From positions 1 through 64,000 of the forward strand of contig NZ_JAKCNS010000003.1 of the NCBI RefSeq assembly GCF_021440345.1: a DNA stretch of 64,000 nucleotides, read 5' to 3'. Both the position numbers and the translations under genes were made by a program. Each line of letters starts with the position of its first letter. Positions within the stretch are counted from its first letter, which is position 1. Positions 31,421 to 41,648 of this stretch are shown here, piece by piece. The DNA comes from Kluyvera intermedia (lineage in GTDB: Bacteria > Pseudomonadota > Gammaproteobacteria > Enterobacterales > Enterobacteriaceae). The notes under the pieces are model-generated. The model did no database searches, was not told the origin of the DNA, and saw nothing but the letters and a program-made list of their open reading frames with translations.

Positions 31421-33526
31421 TCAGGCTGTGGTAATCAGCCAGCAGTTGTGGATCTGACGGTTACGGGCAAAATCTGGTGACTGTGTTTTTTGGGTAATAT
31501 CTTGTGCTTTCAGTCCCAGTTCAGCCAGACCGTCGTGGTCCATACGGAAACCGCGTTTGTTGTTGGAGAACATAATGGTGCCGCCTTTACGCAGCAGACG
31601 TTTCAGATCTTTCATCAAACGCAAATGATCGCGCTGAACATCAAACGCATCTTCCATACGTTTGGAGTTTGAGAAGGTTGGCGGATCGATGAAGATAACG
31701 TCAAATTGTTCGTCGGTATCGCGCAGCCATGACAGCACGTCGGCCTGCATCAGGCGATGCGGGCGACCGGTCAAGCCGTTCAGGCGCAGGTTGCGTTCGG
31801 CCCACTCAAGATAGGTGCGTGACATATCAACGGTAGTGGTAGAACGTGCACCGCCCAGACCCGCATGAACGCTGGCACTGCCGGTATAAGAGAACAGGTT
31901 AAGGAAATCCTTACCTTTGCTCATCTGCCCCAGCATGCGGCGGGCAATACGGTGATCGAGGAACAGACCGGTATCCAGATAATCGGTCAGGTTGACCCAC
32001 AGGCGCGCGTTGTATTCGCTCACCTCCATAAAGTCGCCCTTCTCGTTCATCTTCTGATACTGGTTTTTGCCCTTCTGACGTTCGCGGGTTTTCAGCACCA
32101 GTTTATTTGGTGCAATACCCAGTACGGAGATGGTTGCGGCGATGATGTCGAACAGACGCTGGCGCGCTTTGTTAGCATCGACGGTTTTCGGCGGCGCATA
32201 TTCCTGCACTACAACCCAATCGGCGTAACGGTCAACGGCAACGTTATATTCCGGGAGGTCGGCATCATACAGGCGGTAGCATTCGATACCTTCCTGCTTC
32301 GCCCACTTTTCATATTTCTTCAGATTCTTACGCAGACGGTTGGCATAATCTTCGGCCACTGTCGCTTTCGTTTCACCGGTGCTTTCCGCCAGGTGATAGT
32401 TTTTCTGCACACAGTCCAGCGGGCCGTTTTTGGCTTTAAACTGGCGTTCGGCGCGCAGAGACACGCAGCTTAACAACTCTGGCGAGGCACTAAACAGCGA
32501 TAAATTCCAGCCACCAAACTGGCTTTTCATGGTGCGACCCAGCAGGCTATGCAATGCAATCAGCGCCGGTTCACTTTCCAGACGCTCACCGTACGGCGGG
32601 TTACTGATAACCGTGCCGTATGGGCCTTTTGGCAATGGATTGCTAAGCTGTGCGACGTCTTTTTCTTCAAAAGTGATGAGCTCGCCAATACCTGCACGGC
32701 GGGCGTTGCTACGGGCAATGTCAACCACGCGTCGATCAGTATCGGAACCAAAGAAACGCGATTCATACGCGGCTAAACCAGCGCGGGCACGAGTTTGCGC
32801 ATCCGCTTTCACTTCTTGCCAGATAACTTCGTCGTGCTGAGCCCAGCCGCTAAAACCCCAGTGGCTACGGTGCAGCCCCGGTGCCCGGTCGGTGGCCCAC
32901 ATCGCCGCTTCAATCAGCAGCGTCCCGGAACCACACATTGGATCGAGTAATGGCGTACCCGGTCTCCAGCCAGAACGCATGACGATAGCTGCCGCCAGAT
33001 TCTCTTTGATCGGCGCCATACCGGCGCGATCGCGATAGCCACGCAGGTGCAGGCCGTCGCCGCTCAGATCGAGAGAAATGTAGGCGGTTTCTTTGTTCAG
33101 ACGAACGTTAATGCGTAGATCTGGATTTTCGCGATCGACGTTCGGGCGTGGCAGATTTTTGCGCGTAAAGGCATCAACGATGGCGTCTTTCACCTTCAGC
33201 GCACCGTACTGGCTATTACGAATGCTATCGTTCAGACCGCCAAAGCTCACCGCGAAGGTGGCATCCGGGGTAAAGATCGATGTCCAATCGATGGCCTGTA
33301 CGCCAAGATAAAGATCGAGATCGCTCCAGACGCTACATTCTCCCAGCGGCATCATGATGCGCGACGCCAGGCGACTCCACATCAGGCTTTTGTACAGAAG
33401 CTGCGTATCGCCCTGAAAATGGACGCCACCCTGGGTGATCTGGCACTCTTGCGCACCCAGACCTTCCAGTTCAGTTTTTAACAGCTCTTCCAGCCCACGG
33501 GCCGTACTGGCAAACAGAGAATTCAT
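31421..33526 (-). CDS. rlmKL: 23S rRNA bifunctional methyltransferase RlmKL
   Basis: The 701-residue fusion has an N-terminal THUMP domain, then RlmL (m2G2445) with [17 protein letters not shown] near 193 and [11 protein letters not shown] near 305, then RlmK (m7G2069) with [20 protein letters not shown] near 545 and [17 protein letters not shown] near 615. The fusion unwinds helix 74 and modifies both guanines. It is the first gene of the run to uup and pqiA. Confidence 0.97.
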   Translation of the reverse strand: MNSLFASTARGLEELLKTELEGLGAQECQITQGGVHFQGDTQLLYKSLMWSRLASRIMMPLGECSVWSDLDLYLGVQAIDWTSIFTPDATFAVSFGGLNDSIRNSQYGALKVKDAIVDAFTRKNLPRPNVDRENPDLRINVRLNKETAYISLDLSGDGLHLRGYRDRAGMAPIKENLAAAIVMRSGWRPGTPLLDPMCGSGTLLIEAAMWATDRAPGLHRSHWGFSGWAQHDEVIWQEVKADAQTRARAGLAAYESRFFGSDTDRRVVDIARSNARRAGIGELITFEEKDVAQLSNPLPKGPYGTVISNPPYGERLESEPALIALHSLLGRTMKSQFGGWNLSLFSASPELLSCVSLRAERQFKAKNGPLDCVQKNYHLAESTGETKATVAEDYANRLRKNLKKYEKWAKQEGIECYRLYDADLPEYNVAVDRYADWVVVQEYAPPKTVDANKARQRLFDIIAATISVLGIAPNKLVLKTRERQKGKNQYQKMNEKGDFMEVSEYNARLWVNLTDYLDTGLFLDHRIARRMLGQMSKGKDFLNLFSYTGSASVHAGLGGARSTTTVDMSRTYLEWAERNLRLNGLTGRPHRLMQADVLSWLRDTDEQFDVIFIDPPTFSNSKRMEDAFDVQRDHLRLMKDLKRLLRKGGTIMFSNNKRGFRMDHDGLAELGLKAQDITQKTQSPDFARNRQIHNCWLITTA

Positions 33527-33624
33527 ATCGTCACTTTTACTCGCAGAAAATTGTTGCGCATTATAGCCAATCTGCGGCCCATGTCATAAAGTTAAAGGCT
33601 TAATTTCGACTCAGGGACAGCGTT

Positions 33625-34734
33625 GTGGCTACATTATCGCGGCTTTTTATTCATCCGGTGAAATCAATGCGGGGTATTGGGCTCACGCATGCATTCGCTG
33701 ATATTAGCGGAATGGCGTTTGACCGCATTTTTATGATTACCGAACCTGATGGCACCTTTATTACCGCCCGTCAGTTTCCGGCGATGGTGCGCTTTACCCC
33801 CGCCGTCTTGCACGATGGTCTCCATCTCACCGCCCCCGACGGCAGCAGTGCGCTGGTGCGGTTTGCTGATTTCACCGGTCAGACGTCGCCGACCGAAGTG
33901 TGGGGCAATCATTTTACCTCGCATATCGCCCCAGACGCTATCAATCAGTGGCTTTCGCCCTTCTTTAAGCGTGATGTCCAGCTGCGCTGGCTCGGAAATA
34001 ACCTGAGCCGTCGCGTCAAGCGCCACGACGCGGTGCCGCTCTCTTTTGCCGATGGTTTCCCTTTTTTACTGACTAACGAAGCCTCGCTGCGCGACCTTCA
34101 GCAGCGCTGTAAAGCCAGCGTGAGTATGGAGCAGTTCCGTCCCAATCTGGTGGTGACGGGCGTGGAGGCATGGGCGGAAGACACCTGGAAAACAATTCGC
34201 ATCGGCGCAGTAGTTTTTGACGTCGTGAAACCCTGCAGTCGATGCATCTTTACCACCATCAGCCCAGAAAAAGGGCAAAAACACCCGAGTGGAGAACCAC
34301 TGAGTACGTTGCAATCCTTCCGTACCGATCCTGCAAACGGCGACGTTGATTTTGGCCAGAATCTGATTCCTCGCAATAGCGGCGTGATTCGCGTCGGCGA
34401 TGAGATGGAAATTCTGACCACCGGGCCGGCAAAAATCTATAGCGCCGGGAAAAGCGATGATGTCATAGCGCCACAGGTTCAACAGAATGCGTTGGTTGAA
34501 ATTGACTGGGAGGGAAAAACGTTCAGCGGCAATAATCAGCAAATTTTGCTTGAGCAGCTTGAACAGCAAGGTATTCGGGTGCCCTACTCCTGCCGCGCCG
34601 GGCTATGTGGTAGCTGTCGGGTTACGCTGGTAGGCGGAGAAGTAAATCCGCTGAAGAAAAGCGCGATTCGCAACGATGGCACCATTCTAAGCTGCAGCTG
34701 CGTTCCGAAAACGGCGCTGAAGCTGAAGCTTTAA
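33625..34734 (+). CDS. ycbX: YcbX, MOSC and ferredoxin-domain reductase component
   Basis: The 369-residue protein has an N-terminal beta-barrel ([17 protein letters not shown]), a MOSC domain with the molybdenum-binding Cys in [12 protein letters not shown] near 213, and a C-terminal 2Fe-2S ferredoxin domain with cysteines in [15 protein letters not shown] and LSCSCVP. YcbX detoxifies N-hydroxylated bases such as 6-hydroxylaminopurine, with CysJ as electron donor in E. coli. Its stop overlaps the convergent zapC by 4 nt. Confidence 0.95.
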   Translation: MATLSRLFIHPVKSMRGIGLTHAFADISGMAFDRIFMITEPDGTFITARQFPAMVRFTPAVLHDGLHLTAPDGSSALVRFADFTGQTSPTEVWGNHFTSHIAPDAINQWLSPFFKRDVQLRWLGNNLSRRVKRHDAVPLSFADGFPFLLTNEASLRDLQQRCKASVSMEQFRPNLVVTGVEAWAEDTWKTIRIGAVVFDVVKPCSRCIFTTISPEKGQKHPSGEPLSTLQSFRTDPANGDVDFGQNLIPRNSGVIRVGDEMEILTTGPAKIYSAGKSDDVIAPQVQQNALVEIDWEGKTFSGNNQQILLEQLEQQGIRVPYSCRAGLCGSCRVTLVGGEVNPLKKSAIRNDGTILSCSCVPKTALKLKL

Positions 34735-35273
34735 ACGGCCTGTTCCAGGCTGTAGCCGTCCAGCCCCGGTTGGGGTTGCAGCCTGTCGTTCATCACTTTA
34801 ATCGGATCGCCTAACTGCATGGTTCGTCCAGCAAGGACCAACCCAGGCTGGGCAAGCAGGCAGAGCGCAGCATTCTCTCCAGGTTCAACCACCAACAAAT
34901 TCACCTGACTGTCGTCATCACTTAGCCATACACAGGCGGCATCTCCGGTGGTCGGAGCCCATGCGTCCTGATGGGCGCGAAAATGCCAGCTTTTCGGCAT
35001 TTGCGGTTTAAGGAAACGAATCGCTACCAGCGCATTTAAGATAAGCTCCGCACGATGTTCTTTTGACAGTACAAGGTCGCGACATTTTTCTTCAAAGGAA
35101 AAATAAAGCGCGGCATCATCAACACAAAAACCGGTTGGGTCAAAAGCATCAGGCGTTAACATTCGACGAGCAAAACGCGAGCGAAATAACATGCCATTGG
35201 CTAAATCGAGCATCATACGATCGTGCTCTTCATCATAATACCAACGCCAGTTATCATCAGGTTTAATTCGCAT
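34731..35273 (-). CDS. zapC: Z-ring-associated protein ZapC
   Basis: The 180-residue protein starts [34 protein letters not shown]. ZapC binds FtsZ, bundles its filaments and stabilises the division ring in gamma-proteobacteria. Length matches E. coli ZapC. It shares its last 4 nt with ycbX and lies downstream of pyrD across a gap that holds the pyrD terminator. Confidence 0.95.
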   Translation of the reverse strand: MRIKPDDNWRWYYDEEHDRMMLDLANGMLFRSRFARRMLTPDAFDPTGFCVDDAALYFSFEEKCRDLVLSKEHRAELILNALVAIRFLKPQMPKSWHFRAHQDAWAPTTGDAACVWLSDDDSQVNLLVVEPGENAALCLLAQPGLVLAGRTMQLGDPIKVMNDRLQPQPGLDGYSLEQAV

Positions 35274-35384
35274 TTGTCTCCCCCGTCATTTTTGCCTCCA
35301 TTGCTGTGCCTGTTCTTCCGTTGCGTGACTTTGTCTTAAATAATAAAAGACCAATATGTTTAAATAAGCAACAATATGGAAATA

Positions 35385-35416
35385 TAAAGCAACCAGGGCT
35401 GGAAATAAAGCCCTGG
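35385..35416 (-). terminator. pyrD terminator
   Basis: Leftward CCAGGGCT and AGCCCTGG pair around an 8-nt loop, followed by a T-rich stretch (TTGCTTTATATTT). It begins 22 nt after the pyrD stop. Confidence 0.75.
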
Positions 35417-35437
35417 ATCACATTACGAGGAAAAAGA

Positions 35438-36448
35438 CTAGATATGCGTGATGATTTCTTTAATCAGCGGTGGGCCTTTAAAAATAAAGCCGGAATAGAT
35501 CTGCACCAACGAAGCGCCAGCCGCAATCTTCTCGCGAGCTGCAATCACCGAATCGATCCCACCAACACCAATAATAGGCAGTTGGCCTTTTAATTCCGCC
35601 GACAGCATACGAATAATCTCGGTGCTTTTTAATTGTAATGGACGGCCACTTAGTCCACCCATTTCATCACAATGTTTCATCCCCTGAACCAGAGAACGAT
35701 CTAATGTGGTATTGGTCGCAATTACCCCATCAATATTATGGCGAACTAAACTATCGGCCACCTGGATCAACTCTTCATGAGAAAGATCCGGCGCGATCTT
35801 TACGGCCACCGGAACATATTTATGGTGTTTTCCCTGGAGTTCAGATTGTTTATTTTTAATACCAGAAAGTAAATCATCCAGCGCTTCGCCATATTGCAAC
35901 GTACGTAACCCTGGGGTATTTGGTGATGAAATATTGATCGCAATATAACCGGCATAGGCGTAGATTTTTTCCATACAAATCAGATAGTCATCTTTGCCTT
36001 GCTCGACAGGGGTATCTTTATTCTTGCCAATATTAATTCCCAGAATACCGTCGAAATGCGCTTTTTTAACGTTCTCTACCAGGTTATCAACACCGTGGTT
36101 ATTGAAACCCATGCGGTTGATCAAACCTTCAGCATCGACCAGACGGAACAGACGCGGCTTGTCGTTACCCGGTTGCGGGCGCGGCGTCACGGTACCGATC
36201 TCGATCGAACCGAAGCCCATGGCCCCTAAGGCATCAATACATTCACCATCTTTATCCAGACCCGCAGCCAGACCCAGTGGATTTTTAAACGTCAATCCCA
36301 TGCAGGTGACCGGTTTTTCCGGCAACTTCTGGCGCACTAAAGCTTCCAGTGGTGTTCCGGTAATACGGCGTAATTGTTGAAATGTTAATTCATGGGCGCG
36401 CTCTGGATTGAGCTGAAAAAGTGCTTTACGAACGAAGGGATAGTACAT
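35438..36448 (-). CDS. pyrD: Dihydroorotate dehydrogenase (class 2)
   Basis: The 336-residue membrane-associated flavoenzyme oxidises dihydroorotate to orotate with quinone as acceptor, the fourth step of UMP synthesis. The N-terminal helix ([22 protein letters not shown]) holds the quinone tunnel. Catalytic Ser is in [11 protein letters not shown] and the FMN-binding stretch in [31 protein letters not shown] 36448 gives the family length. Upstream lie a PurR-type box and a leader hairpin. Confidence 0.97.
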   Translation of the reverse strand: MYYPFVRKALFQLNPERAHELTFQQLRRITGTPLEALVRQKLPEKPVTCMGLTFKNPLGLAAGLDKDGECIDALGAMGFGSIEIGTVTPRPQPGNDKPRLFRLVDAEGLINRMGFNNHGVDNLVENVKKAHFDGILGINIGKNKDTPVEQGKDDYLICMEKIYAYAGYIAINISSPNTPGLRTLQYGEALDDLLSGIKNKQSELQGKHHKYVPVAVKIAPDLSHEELIQVADSLVRHNIDGVIATNTTLDRSLVQGMKHCDEMGGLSGRPLQLKSTEIIRMLSAELKGQLPIIGVGGIDSVIAAREKIAAGASLVQIYSGFIFKGPPLIKEIITHI

Positions 36449-36463
36449 GAACTCTCCTGGATT

Positions 36464-36492
36464 CCCGGTGTGCAAACCGGGGGCGTATTATG
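36464..36492 (-). promoter_or_regulatory. pyrD promoter -10 box and CTP-sensing leader hairpin
   Basis: Leftward CATAAT is followed by ACG and a C run (CCCCCGG), the expected start point, then CCGGT / ACCGG as a hairpin directly before AGGAG and the ATG. In E. coli pyrC and pyrD, CTP level picks the starting base and so decides whether the hairpin forms and hides the ribosome site. The same layout is seen here. Confidence 0.68.
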
Positions 36493-36534
36493 TGCGATCT
36501 TGCTACGAAAGGGAATTGACCTATGGCAAAAAAA

Positions 36535-36550
36535 GCGCAATCGTTTTCCT
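36535..36550. promoter_or_regulatory. PurR-type box upstream of pyrD
   Basis: GCGCAATCGTTTTCCT fits the PurR consensus (ACGCAAACGTTTTCNT) with a mismatch at the first base and one at a tolerated position. pyrD is under PurR control in E. coli. It lies about 45 bp upstream of the -10 box. Confidence 0.68.
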
Positions 36551-36699
36551 TCATATGGCCCACGCAGCGCTACACCATATGCATTTTCTGGTAAACCTAC
36601 GCCAGAAAAAGTATTTCGCCTCCCCTTCGGCCTCTGACACACTAGCTAAAATGTTATCAATTTTAGTTCAATGTTTGTTTTTAGTTATAAGGAGAGGTT

Positions 36700-37275
36700 A
36701 TGCGCGTCATTACTTTAGCAGGCAGCCCCCGCTTTCCTTCTCGCTCAAGCGCCCTGCTGGAGTACGCTCGCGAGAAGCTTTCAGCGGCGGATGTCGAAGT
36801 GTTTCACTGGCACCTACAGAACTTTGCGCCGGAGGATCTGTTTTACGCCCGCTTTGACAGCCCGGCGCTACAAACCTTAACCGAACAGCTAGCGCATGCC
36901 GACGGACTCATTATTGCGACCCCGGTCTATAAAGCCTCATTCGCTGGGGCGTTAAAAGCGCTGCTTGATCTGCTGCCAGAACGCGCACTGGAAGGAAAAA
37001 TCGTGTTACCACTGGCGACCGGTGGGACAATCGCACATATGCTGGCGGTGGATTACGCCCTCAAACCGGTGCTGAACGCGCTGAAAGCGCAAGAGATCCT
37101 GCAAGGTGTCTTTGCCGATGATAGTCAAGTGACCGACTATCAGCATAAACCGCAGTTTAGTCAGAATCTGCACAATCGCCTCGATAGTGCTCTGGAAACA
37201 TTCTGGCAAGCCTTGCATCGCCGGGATATACAAGTTCCCAGGCTAGGTGCGGCGCGACAGGCCGAGCATGTTTGA
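36700..37275 (+). CDS. ssuE: NADPH-dependent FMN reductase SsuE, without the ssuADCB genes
   Basis: The 191-residue flavodoxin-fold protein is close to E. coli SsuE ([52 protein letters not shown]). The inserted Tyr that makes the SsuE pi-helix is kept (AVDYALKP, Tyr119 with Met). SsuE gives reduced FMN to the alkanesulfonate monooxygenase SsuD. In E. coli it heads ssuEADCB; here a terminator follows 1 nt after the stop and pepN comes next, so the transporter and SsuD genes are absent. The last 13 residues ([11 protein letters not shown] end) differ from E. coli. AAGGAGAGG precedes the start. Confidence 0.93.
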   Translation: MRVITLAGSPRFPSRSSALLEYAREKLSAADVEVFHWHLQNFAPEDLFYARFDSPALQTLTEQLAHADGLIIATPVYKASFAGALKALLDLLPERALEGKIVLPLATGGTIAHMLAVDYALKPVLNALKAQEILQGVFADDSQVTDYQHKPQFSQNLHNRLDSALETFWQALHRRDIQVPRLGAARQAEHV

Positions 37276-37276
37276 T

Positions 37277-37313
37277 AAAAAAAACGCCGCATGGAAAACC
37301 AGCGGCGTTTTTT
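37277..37313. terminator. Terminator between ssuE and pepN
   Basis: ACGCCGC and GCGGCGT pair around an 11-nt loop, flanked by eight A before and six T after, so it can work in both directions. It starts directly at the ssuE stop codon. Confidence 0.85.
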
Positions 37314-37401
37314 ATGCCCTTTGGCGCTAAGCCCAGCCCGGCAATACGGCTGCGTGATGACCCGGAGTCAGCATAAACACCTCGTCCGGGTAACACATGC
37401 G

Positions 37402-40014
37402 TTACGCTAACGCCTTCGCAATCTTCTCGTACAGATCGCCGGACAGATTTTCCAGCCCTTTCAGCTGTTCCAGCGCCGCACGCATCAGCGCCTGACGTTT
37501 TACATCGTAACGTTTCAGGCGGATCAGCGGCTCAATCAAGCGTGAAGCCACCTGCGGGTTACGGCTGTTCAGCTCGGTCAACATTTCTACCAGGAACTGA
37601 TAACCGCTGCCGTCTTCCGCGTGGAACGCCGCTGGGTTACTGCCAGCAAACGCACCAATTAGCGAGCGGATACGGTTCGGATTGTTCATGCTAAATGAAC
37701 GGTGATTCAGCAGCTTACGTACCGTTGCCAGCGCATCATCTGCCGGGCTTGTCGCCTGAAGAATCAGCCACTTATCCATCACCAGACCATCCTGATGCCA
37801 TTTATCGTCATACTCTTGCATCAACGCATCGCGGCATGGCAATTCTGCAGCCACGGCGGCTGACAGCGCCGCCAGTACGTCGGTCATGTTGTCGGCATCG
37901 TGGTACTGCTGGCTAACCAGTTTATCCGCCAGCTGCGCGTCGCCAAACGCCAGATAACGCAAGCAGGTATTACGTAATGAACGTTTACCGATATCTGCAT
38001 GTTCGACGCGATAGCTGTCGAGTTTGTTGGCGTTATAAATCGCCAGACACTCGTCGGCAAGCTCGGTTGCCAGCGTACGGGTTAGCGCCTCGCGTACCGC
38101 CGCAATGGCAATAGGATCGATAATATCGAACAGCTCGGCAATTTCGCTGGCTGATGGCAGGGTCAGTATTTCTGCGGCCAGCGCAGGATCGATCTTCTCA
38201 TCCAGCAGAATCGCGCGGAAAGCATCAGCCACATGCACTGGCAGCGACAGAGGCTGGCCCTGCTGATGGCGATTAACGTTCAGCTTGATATAGGTCGCCA
38301 GCAGGCTTTGCGCCGCATCCCAACGAGAGAAATCGTTGCGCGCATGACGCATCAGGAACGTCAGTTGCTGATCGCTCCATTTATATTCCAGTTTCACCGG
38401 CGCGGAGAACTCACGCAGCAGTGACGGTACCGGCTGGAAGTAGACGTTATCGAAGACAAACGTCTGCTCGGCCTGAGTCACGTTCAGCACGTGGTGCACC
38501 GGATGGCCGTCTTTTTGCAGCGGGATAACCTTGCCTTCGTTATCGTACAGTTCGATATCGAACGGAATATGCAGCGGGAATTTCTCCTCCTGCTCCGCCG
38601 TCGCCGGCGTGCGCTGGCGAATGGTCAGCGTGTACTGCTCGGTTTCCGGATTGTAGTCGTCATGAACGCTGACAATCGGCGTACCGGCCTGGCTATACCA
38701 GCGGCGGAAATGAGAAAGGTCGACGTTCGACGCATCTTCCATCGCCTGCACGAAATCATCACAGGTCGCCGCACTACCATCGTGACGTTCGAAATAGAGC
38801 TGCATCCCTTTCTGGAAGTTCGTTTCGCCCAACAGCGTGTGCAGCATGCGAATGACTTCGGCCCCTTTTTCATACACCGTCAGGGTGTAGAAGTTATTCA
38901 TTTCAATAACTTTATCCGGGCGGATTGGGTGCGCCATTGGGCTGGCGTCTTCAGCGAACTGCAGGCCGCGCATGGTACGCACGTTGCTGATACGATTGAC
39001 GGCGCGCGAGCCGAGATCCGAGCTAAACTCCTGATCGCGGAATACCGTTAAGCCTTCTTTCAGGCTCAGCTGGAACCAGTCGCGGCAGGTCACGCGGTTG
39101 CCGGTCCAGTTGTGGAAGTATTCATGGCCAATCACGCGTTCGATATCGAGGTAATCTTTATCGGTCGCGGTATCGGTACGCGCCAGCACGTATTTGGAGT
39201 TAAAGACGTTCAGCCCTTTATTCTCCATCGCGCCCATATTAAAGAAGTCGACGGCAACGATCATATAGATGTCGAGATCGTATTCGAGGCCAAAGCGCTC
39301 TTCATCCCACTTCATCGAATTTTGCAGCGAAGTCATCGCCCACGGTGCTCGGTCAAGGTTGCCGCGATCCACAAACAGTTCCAGCGCAACGTCCCGCCCG
39401 GAGCGGGTTTTGTAGGTATCGCGCAGAACATCGAAGTCACCGGCCACCAGCGCAAACAGGTAGCATGGTTTTGGGAACGGATCCTGCCACTGTACCCAGT
39501 GACGGCCGTTTTCCAGCTCACCTTCGGCAATGCGGTTGCCGTTGGAGAGCAGGAAAGGATATTTGCTTTTATCGGCGGTGATTTTGGTGGTAAAGCGGGC
39601 CAGCACGTCAGGACGGTCAAGGTACCAGGTAATATGGCGGAACCCTTCCGCTTCACACTGGGTACACAGCGCCTCACCGGACTGATACAAACCTTCTAAT
39701 GCGGTGTTTGCCGAAGGGCTAATTTCGTTGACGATCTTCAGCGTGAAACGCTCTGGCAGACCGGAGATAACCAGCTGGCTTTCTTCTTCTTTATAGTCGG
39801 TCCACGGCTCGCCGTTAACATGAACGGAGACCAGCGTTAAATCTTCACCATCCAGACGGAGCGGCACATCAGACGCTGCGTGGCGGGAAACCTGGCTTTC
39901 CGCTGTCACGACGGTTTTTGCGGCATCCAGGTCAAAGGCCAGGTCAATATCACTAATCAGGTAGTCCGGCGCACGGTAGTCGTGGCGGTACTTGGCTTGG
40001 GGCTGTTGTGTCAT
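37402..40014 (-). CDS. pepN: Aminopeptidase N
   Basis: The 870-residue M1-family metallopeptidase has GAMEN (MGAMENKGLNVF near 262), the zinc motif HEYFHNW (near 297) with the downstream Glu in KEGLTVFRDQEF, and the C-terminal ARM-like domain that closes over the active site. It is the main alanyl aminopeptidase of the cytoplasm and finishes peptide turnover. Length matches E. coli. It is divergent from pncB. Confidence 0.98.
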   Translation of the reverse strand: MTQQPQAKYRHDYRAPDYLISDIDLAFDLDAAKTVVTAESQVSRHAASDVPLRLDGEDLTLVSVHVNGEPWTDYKEEESQLVISGLPERFTLKIVNEISPSANTALEGLYQSGEALCTQCEAEGFRHITWYLDRPDVLARFTTKITADKSKYPFLLSNGNRIAEGELENGRHWVQWQDPFPKPCYLFALVAGDFDVLRDTYKTRSGRDVALELFVDRGNLDRAPWAMTSLQNSMKWDEERFGLEYDLDIYMIVAVDFFNMGAMENKGLNVFNSKYVLARTDTATDKDYLDIERVIGHEYFHNWTGNRVTCRDWFQLSLKEGLTVFRDQEFSSDLGSRAVNRISNVRTMRGLQFAEDASPMAHPIRPDKVIEMNNFYTLTVYEKGAEVIRMLHTLLGETNFQKGMQLYFERHDGSAATCDDFVQAMEDASNVDLSHFRRWYSQAGTPIVSVHDDYNPETEQYTLTIRQRTPATAEQEEKFPLHIPFDIELYDNEGKVIPLQKDGHPVHHVLNVTQAEQTFVFDNVYFQPVPSLLREFSAPVKLEYKWSDQQLTFLMRHARNDFSRWDAAQSLLATYIKLNVNRHQQGQPLSLPVHVADAFRAILLDEKIDPALAAEILTLPSASEIAELFDIIDPIAIAAVREALTRTLATELADECLAIYNANKLDSYRVEHADIGKRSLRNTCLRYLAFGDAQLADKLVSQQYHDADNMTDVLAALSAAVAAELPCRDALMQEYDDKWHQDGLVMDKWLILQATSPADDALATVRKLLNHRSFSMNNPNRIRSLIGAFAGSNPAAFHAEDGSGYQFLVEMLTELNSRNPQVASRLIEPLIRLKRYDVKRQALMRAALEQLKGLENLSGDLYEKIAKALA

Positions 40015-40186
40015 AAAAAACCTTTAGCATCTTATGTAAATGTCATCTCCAGTCTATTCCTGTTGTGTTAATCACGCTACGCAGAATCTTCATCTTTTCC
40101 AGTCAAATAGGGAAAAATGATACATTTACGCAACATGACGCACAAAACGCATAGGTGCCTGTTCGTGCCTTATGATGTGATCGGGG

Positions 40187-40214
40187 TTCAATAAATCGAT
40201 AAACAAGGTATACT
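40187..40214 (+). promoter_or_regulatory. Candidate pncB promoter
   Basis: TTCAAT and TATACT are spaced by 16 bp, about 65 nt before the pncB start. The NadR box just downstream would cover the early transcribed region. Confidence 0.55.
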
Positions 40215-40232
40215 CCAGCGATTCTCCCCTGT

Positions 40233-40250
40233 TGTTTATTGTACTAAACG
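40233..40250. promoter_or_regulatory. NadR box of pncB
   Basis: TGTTTATTGTACTAAACG matches the NadR operator TGTTTA-N6-TAAACA at 17 of 18 positions. It lies 28 nt before the pncB ATG. NadR represses NAD salvage and synthesis genes, including pncB, when NAD is plentiful. Confidence 0.85.
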
Positions 40251-40278
40251 CTCCTGTGAGAGGATGCTACTGCGCACC

Positions 40279-41481
40279 ATGACACAATTCGCTTCCCCTG
40301 TTCTGCACTCGCTGCTGGATACAGATGCCTACAAACTGCATATGCAGCAGGCCGTTTTCCACCACTACGACGATGTCAATGTAGCGGCTGAATTCCGCTG
40401 CCGTGGAGACGATCTTCTAGGCATTTATGCTGACGCAATTCGCGAACAAGTCGACGCCATGCGTTCTCTTACGCTGCAAGATGACGAGTATCACTGGCTG
40501 TCCGGACTTCCTTTCTTTAAACAAGATTACCTGGACTGGCTGCGCGATTTCCGCTATGACCCGCAGCAAGTCACCGTCACCAACGCCAATGGCAAACTCA
40601 ATATTCGTCTTGAGGGCCCATGGCGTGAAGTCATCATGTGGGAAGTCCCACTGCTGGCCGTCATTAGCGAACTGGTTCATCGCTACCGTTCGCCAGAGAA
40701 CGGCGTTCCGGAAGCACTGGCGATGCTGGAACGTAAGCTGGTCGACTTTAATCAGATGACCGCCGACATCGACATGTCCGCCTTTAAGCTGATGGATTTC
40801 GGTACCCGCCGCCGCTTCTCGCGCGATGTCCAGGAGGCAATTGTTGGTCGTTTGCAGCAGGAATCGTGGTTTACCGGTACCAGCAACTACGATTTGGCGC
40901 GCCGTCTGACGCTGACGCCGATGGGTACTCAGGCACATGAATGGTTCCAGGCGCATCAGCAAATTAGCCCGGACCTGGCCACCAGCCAACGTGCGGCACT
41001 GGCGGCCTGGCTTACCGAATACCCGGATCAGCTTGGTATCGCTCTGACCGACTGCATTACCATGGATGCGTTCCTGCGCGATTTTGGCCCGGAATTCGCC
41101 ACCCGCTATCAAGGTCTGCGCCACGATTCGGGCGACCCGTTTGAATGGGGCGAGAAAGCCATCCGTCACTATCAGAAGCTGGGTATCGACCCACTCACCA
41201 AAGTGCTGGTGTTCTCCGATAACCTCGATCTGGCTAAAGCCGTCGAACTGTATCGCCATTTCTCGGCGCGCGTGAACCTGAGCTTCGGTATCGGCACCCG
41301 CCTGACCTGCGATATTCCACAGGTCAAACCGCTGAATATCGTCATCAAGCTGGTAGAGTGCAACGGTAAACCGGTGGCAAAACTCTCCGACAGCCCGGGA
41401 AAAACTATCTGCCACGATAAAGCGTTTGTGCGCGCTTTACGCAAAGCCTTCTCTCTTCCTCAAGTCAAAAAGGCCAGTTAA
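40279..41481 (+). CDS. pncB: Nicotinate phosphoribosyltransferase
   Basis: The 400-residue enzyme makes nicotinate mononucleotide from nicotinate and PRPP with ATP hydrolysis, in the pyridine nucleotide salvage pathway. Typical stretches are [43 protein letters not shown] and the phosphate-binding [11 protein letters not shown] 40279 (MTQFASPVL) gives the E. coli length; an ATG 15 nt upstream is less likely. Confidence 0.97.
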   Translation: MTQFASPVLHSLLDTDAYKLHMQQAVFHHYDDVNVAAEFRCRGDDLLGIYADAIREQVDAMRSLTLQDDEYHWLSGLPFFKQDYLDWLRDFRYDPQQVTVTNANGKLNIRLEGPWREVIMWEVPLLAVISELVHRYRSPENGVPEALAMLERKLVDFNQMTADIDMSAFKLMDFGTRRRFSRDVQEAIVGRLQQESWFTGTSNYDLARRLTLTPMGTQAHEWFQAHQQISPDLATSQRAALAAWLTEYPDQLGIALTDCITMDAFLRDFGPEFATRYQGLRHDSGDPFEWGEKAIRHYQKLGIDPLTKVLVFSDNLDLAKAVELYRHFSARVNLSFGIGTRLTCDIPQVKPLNIVIKLVECNGKPVAKLSDSPGKTICHDKAFVRALRKAFSLPQVKKAS

Positions 41482-41487
41482 TCATCA

Positions 41488-41517
41488 AAGGGAGCCGCCA
41501 GGCTCCCTTCTTCTTTA
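41488..41517 (+). terminator. pncB terminator
   Basis: GGGAGCC and GGCTCCC pair around GCCA, followed by TTCTTCTTT. It starts a few nt after the pncB stop. Confidence 0.75.
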
Positions 41518-41648
41518 TTTATTTCTCAAAACACCCTCTCCCTATGCGAATTCTGCTTGTCTGATGGAAGATGACAGGTAACATAGATATCCCCCCGTAG
41601 TGATGGGGAAAACGATTTTTTTATTGGACTACGAATAGAGAGACTATT

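Noticed and set aside
37312-37401. Possible remnant of ssuB between ssuE and pepN
   Set aside because: I could not recognise any SsuB residues in the three frames; the interval seems to be only untranslated sequence.
40417-41415. 332-codon frame antisense to pncB
   Set aside because: It mirrors a conserved enzyme gene and has no start signal or recognisable domain.
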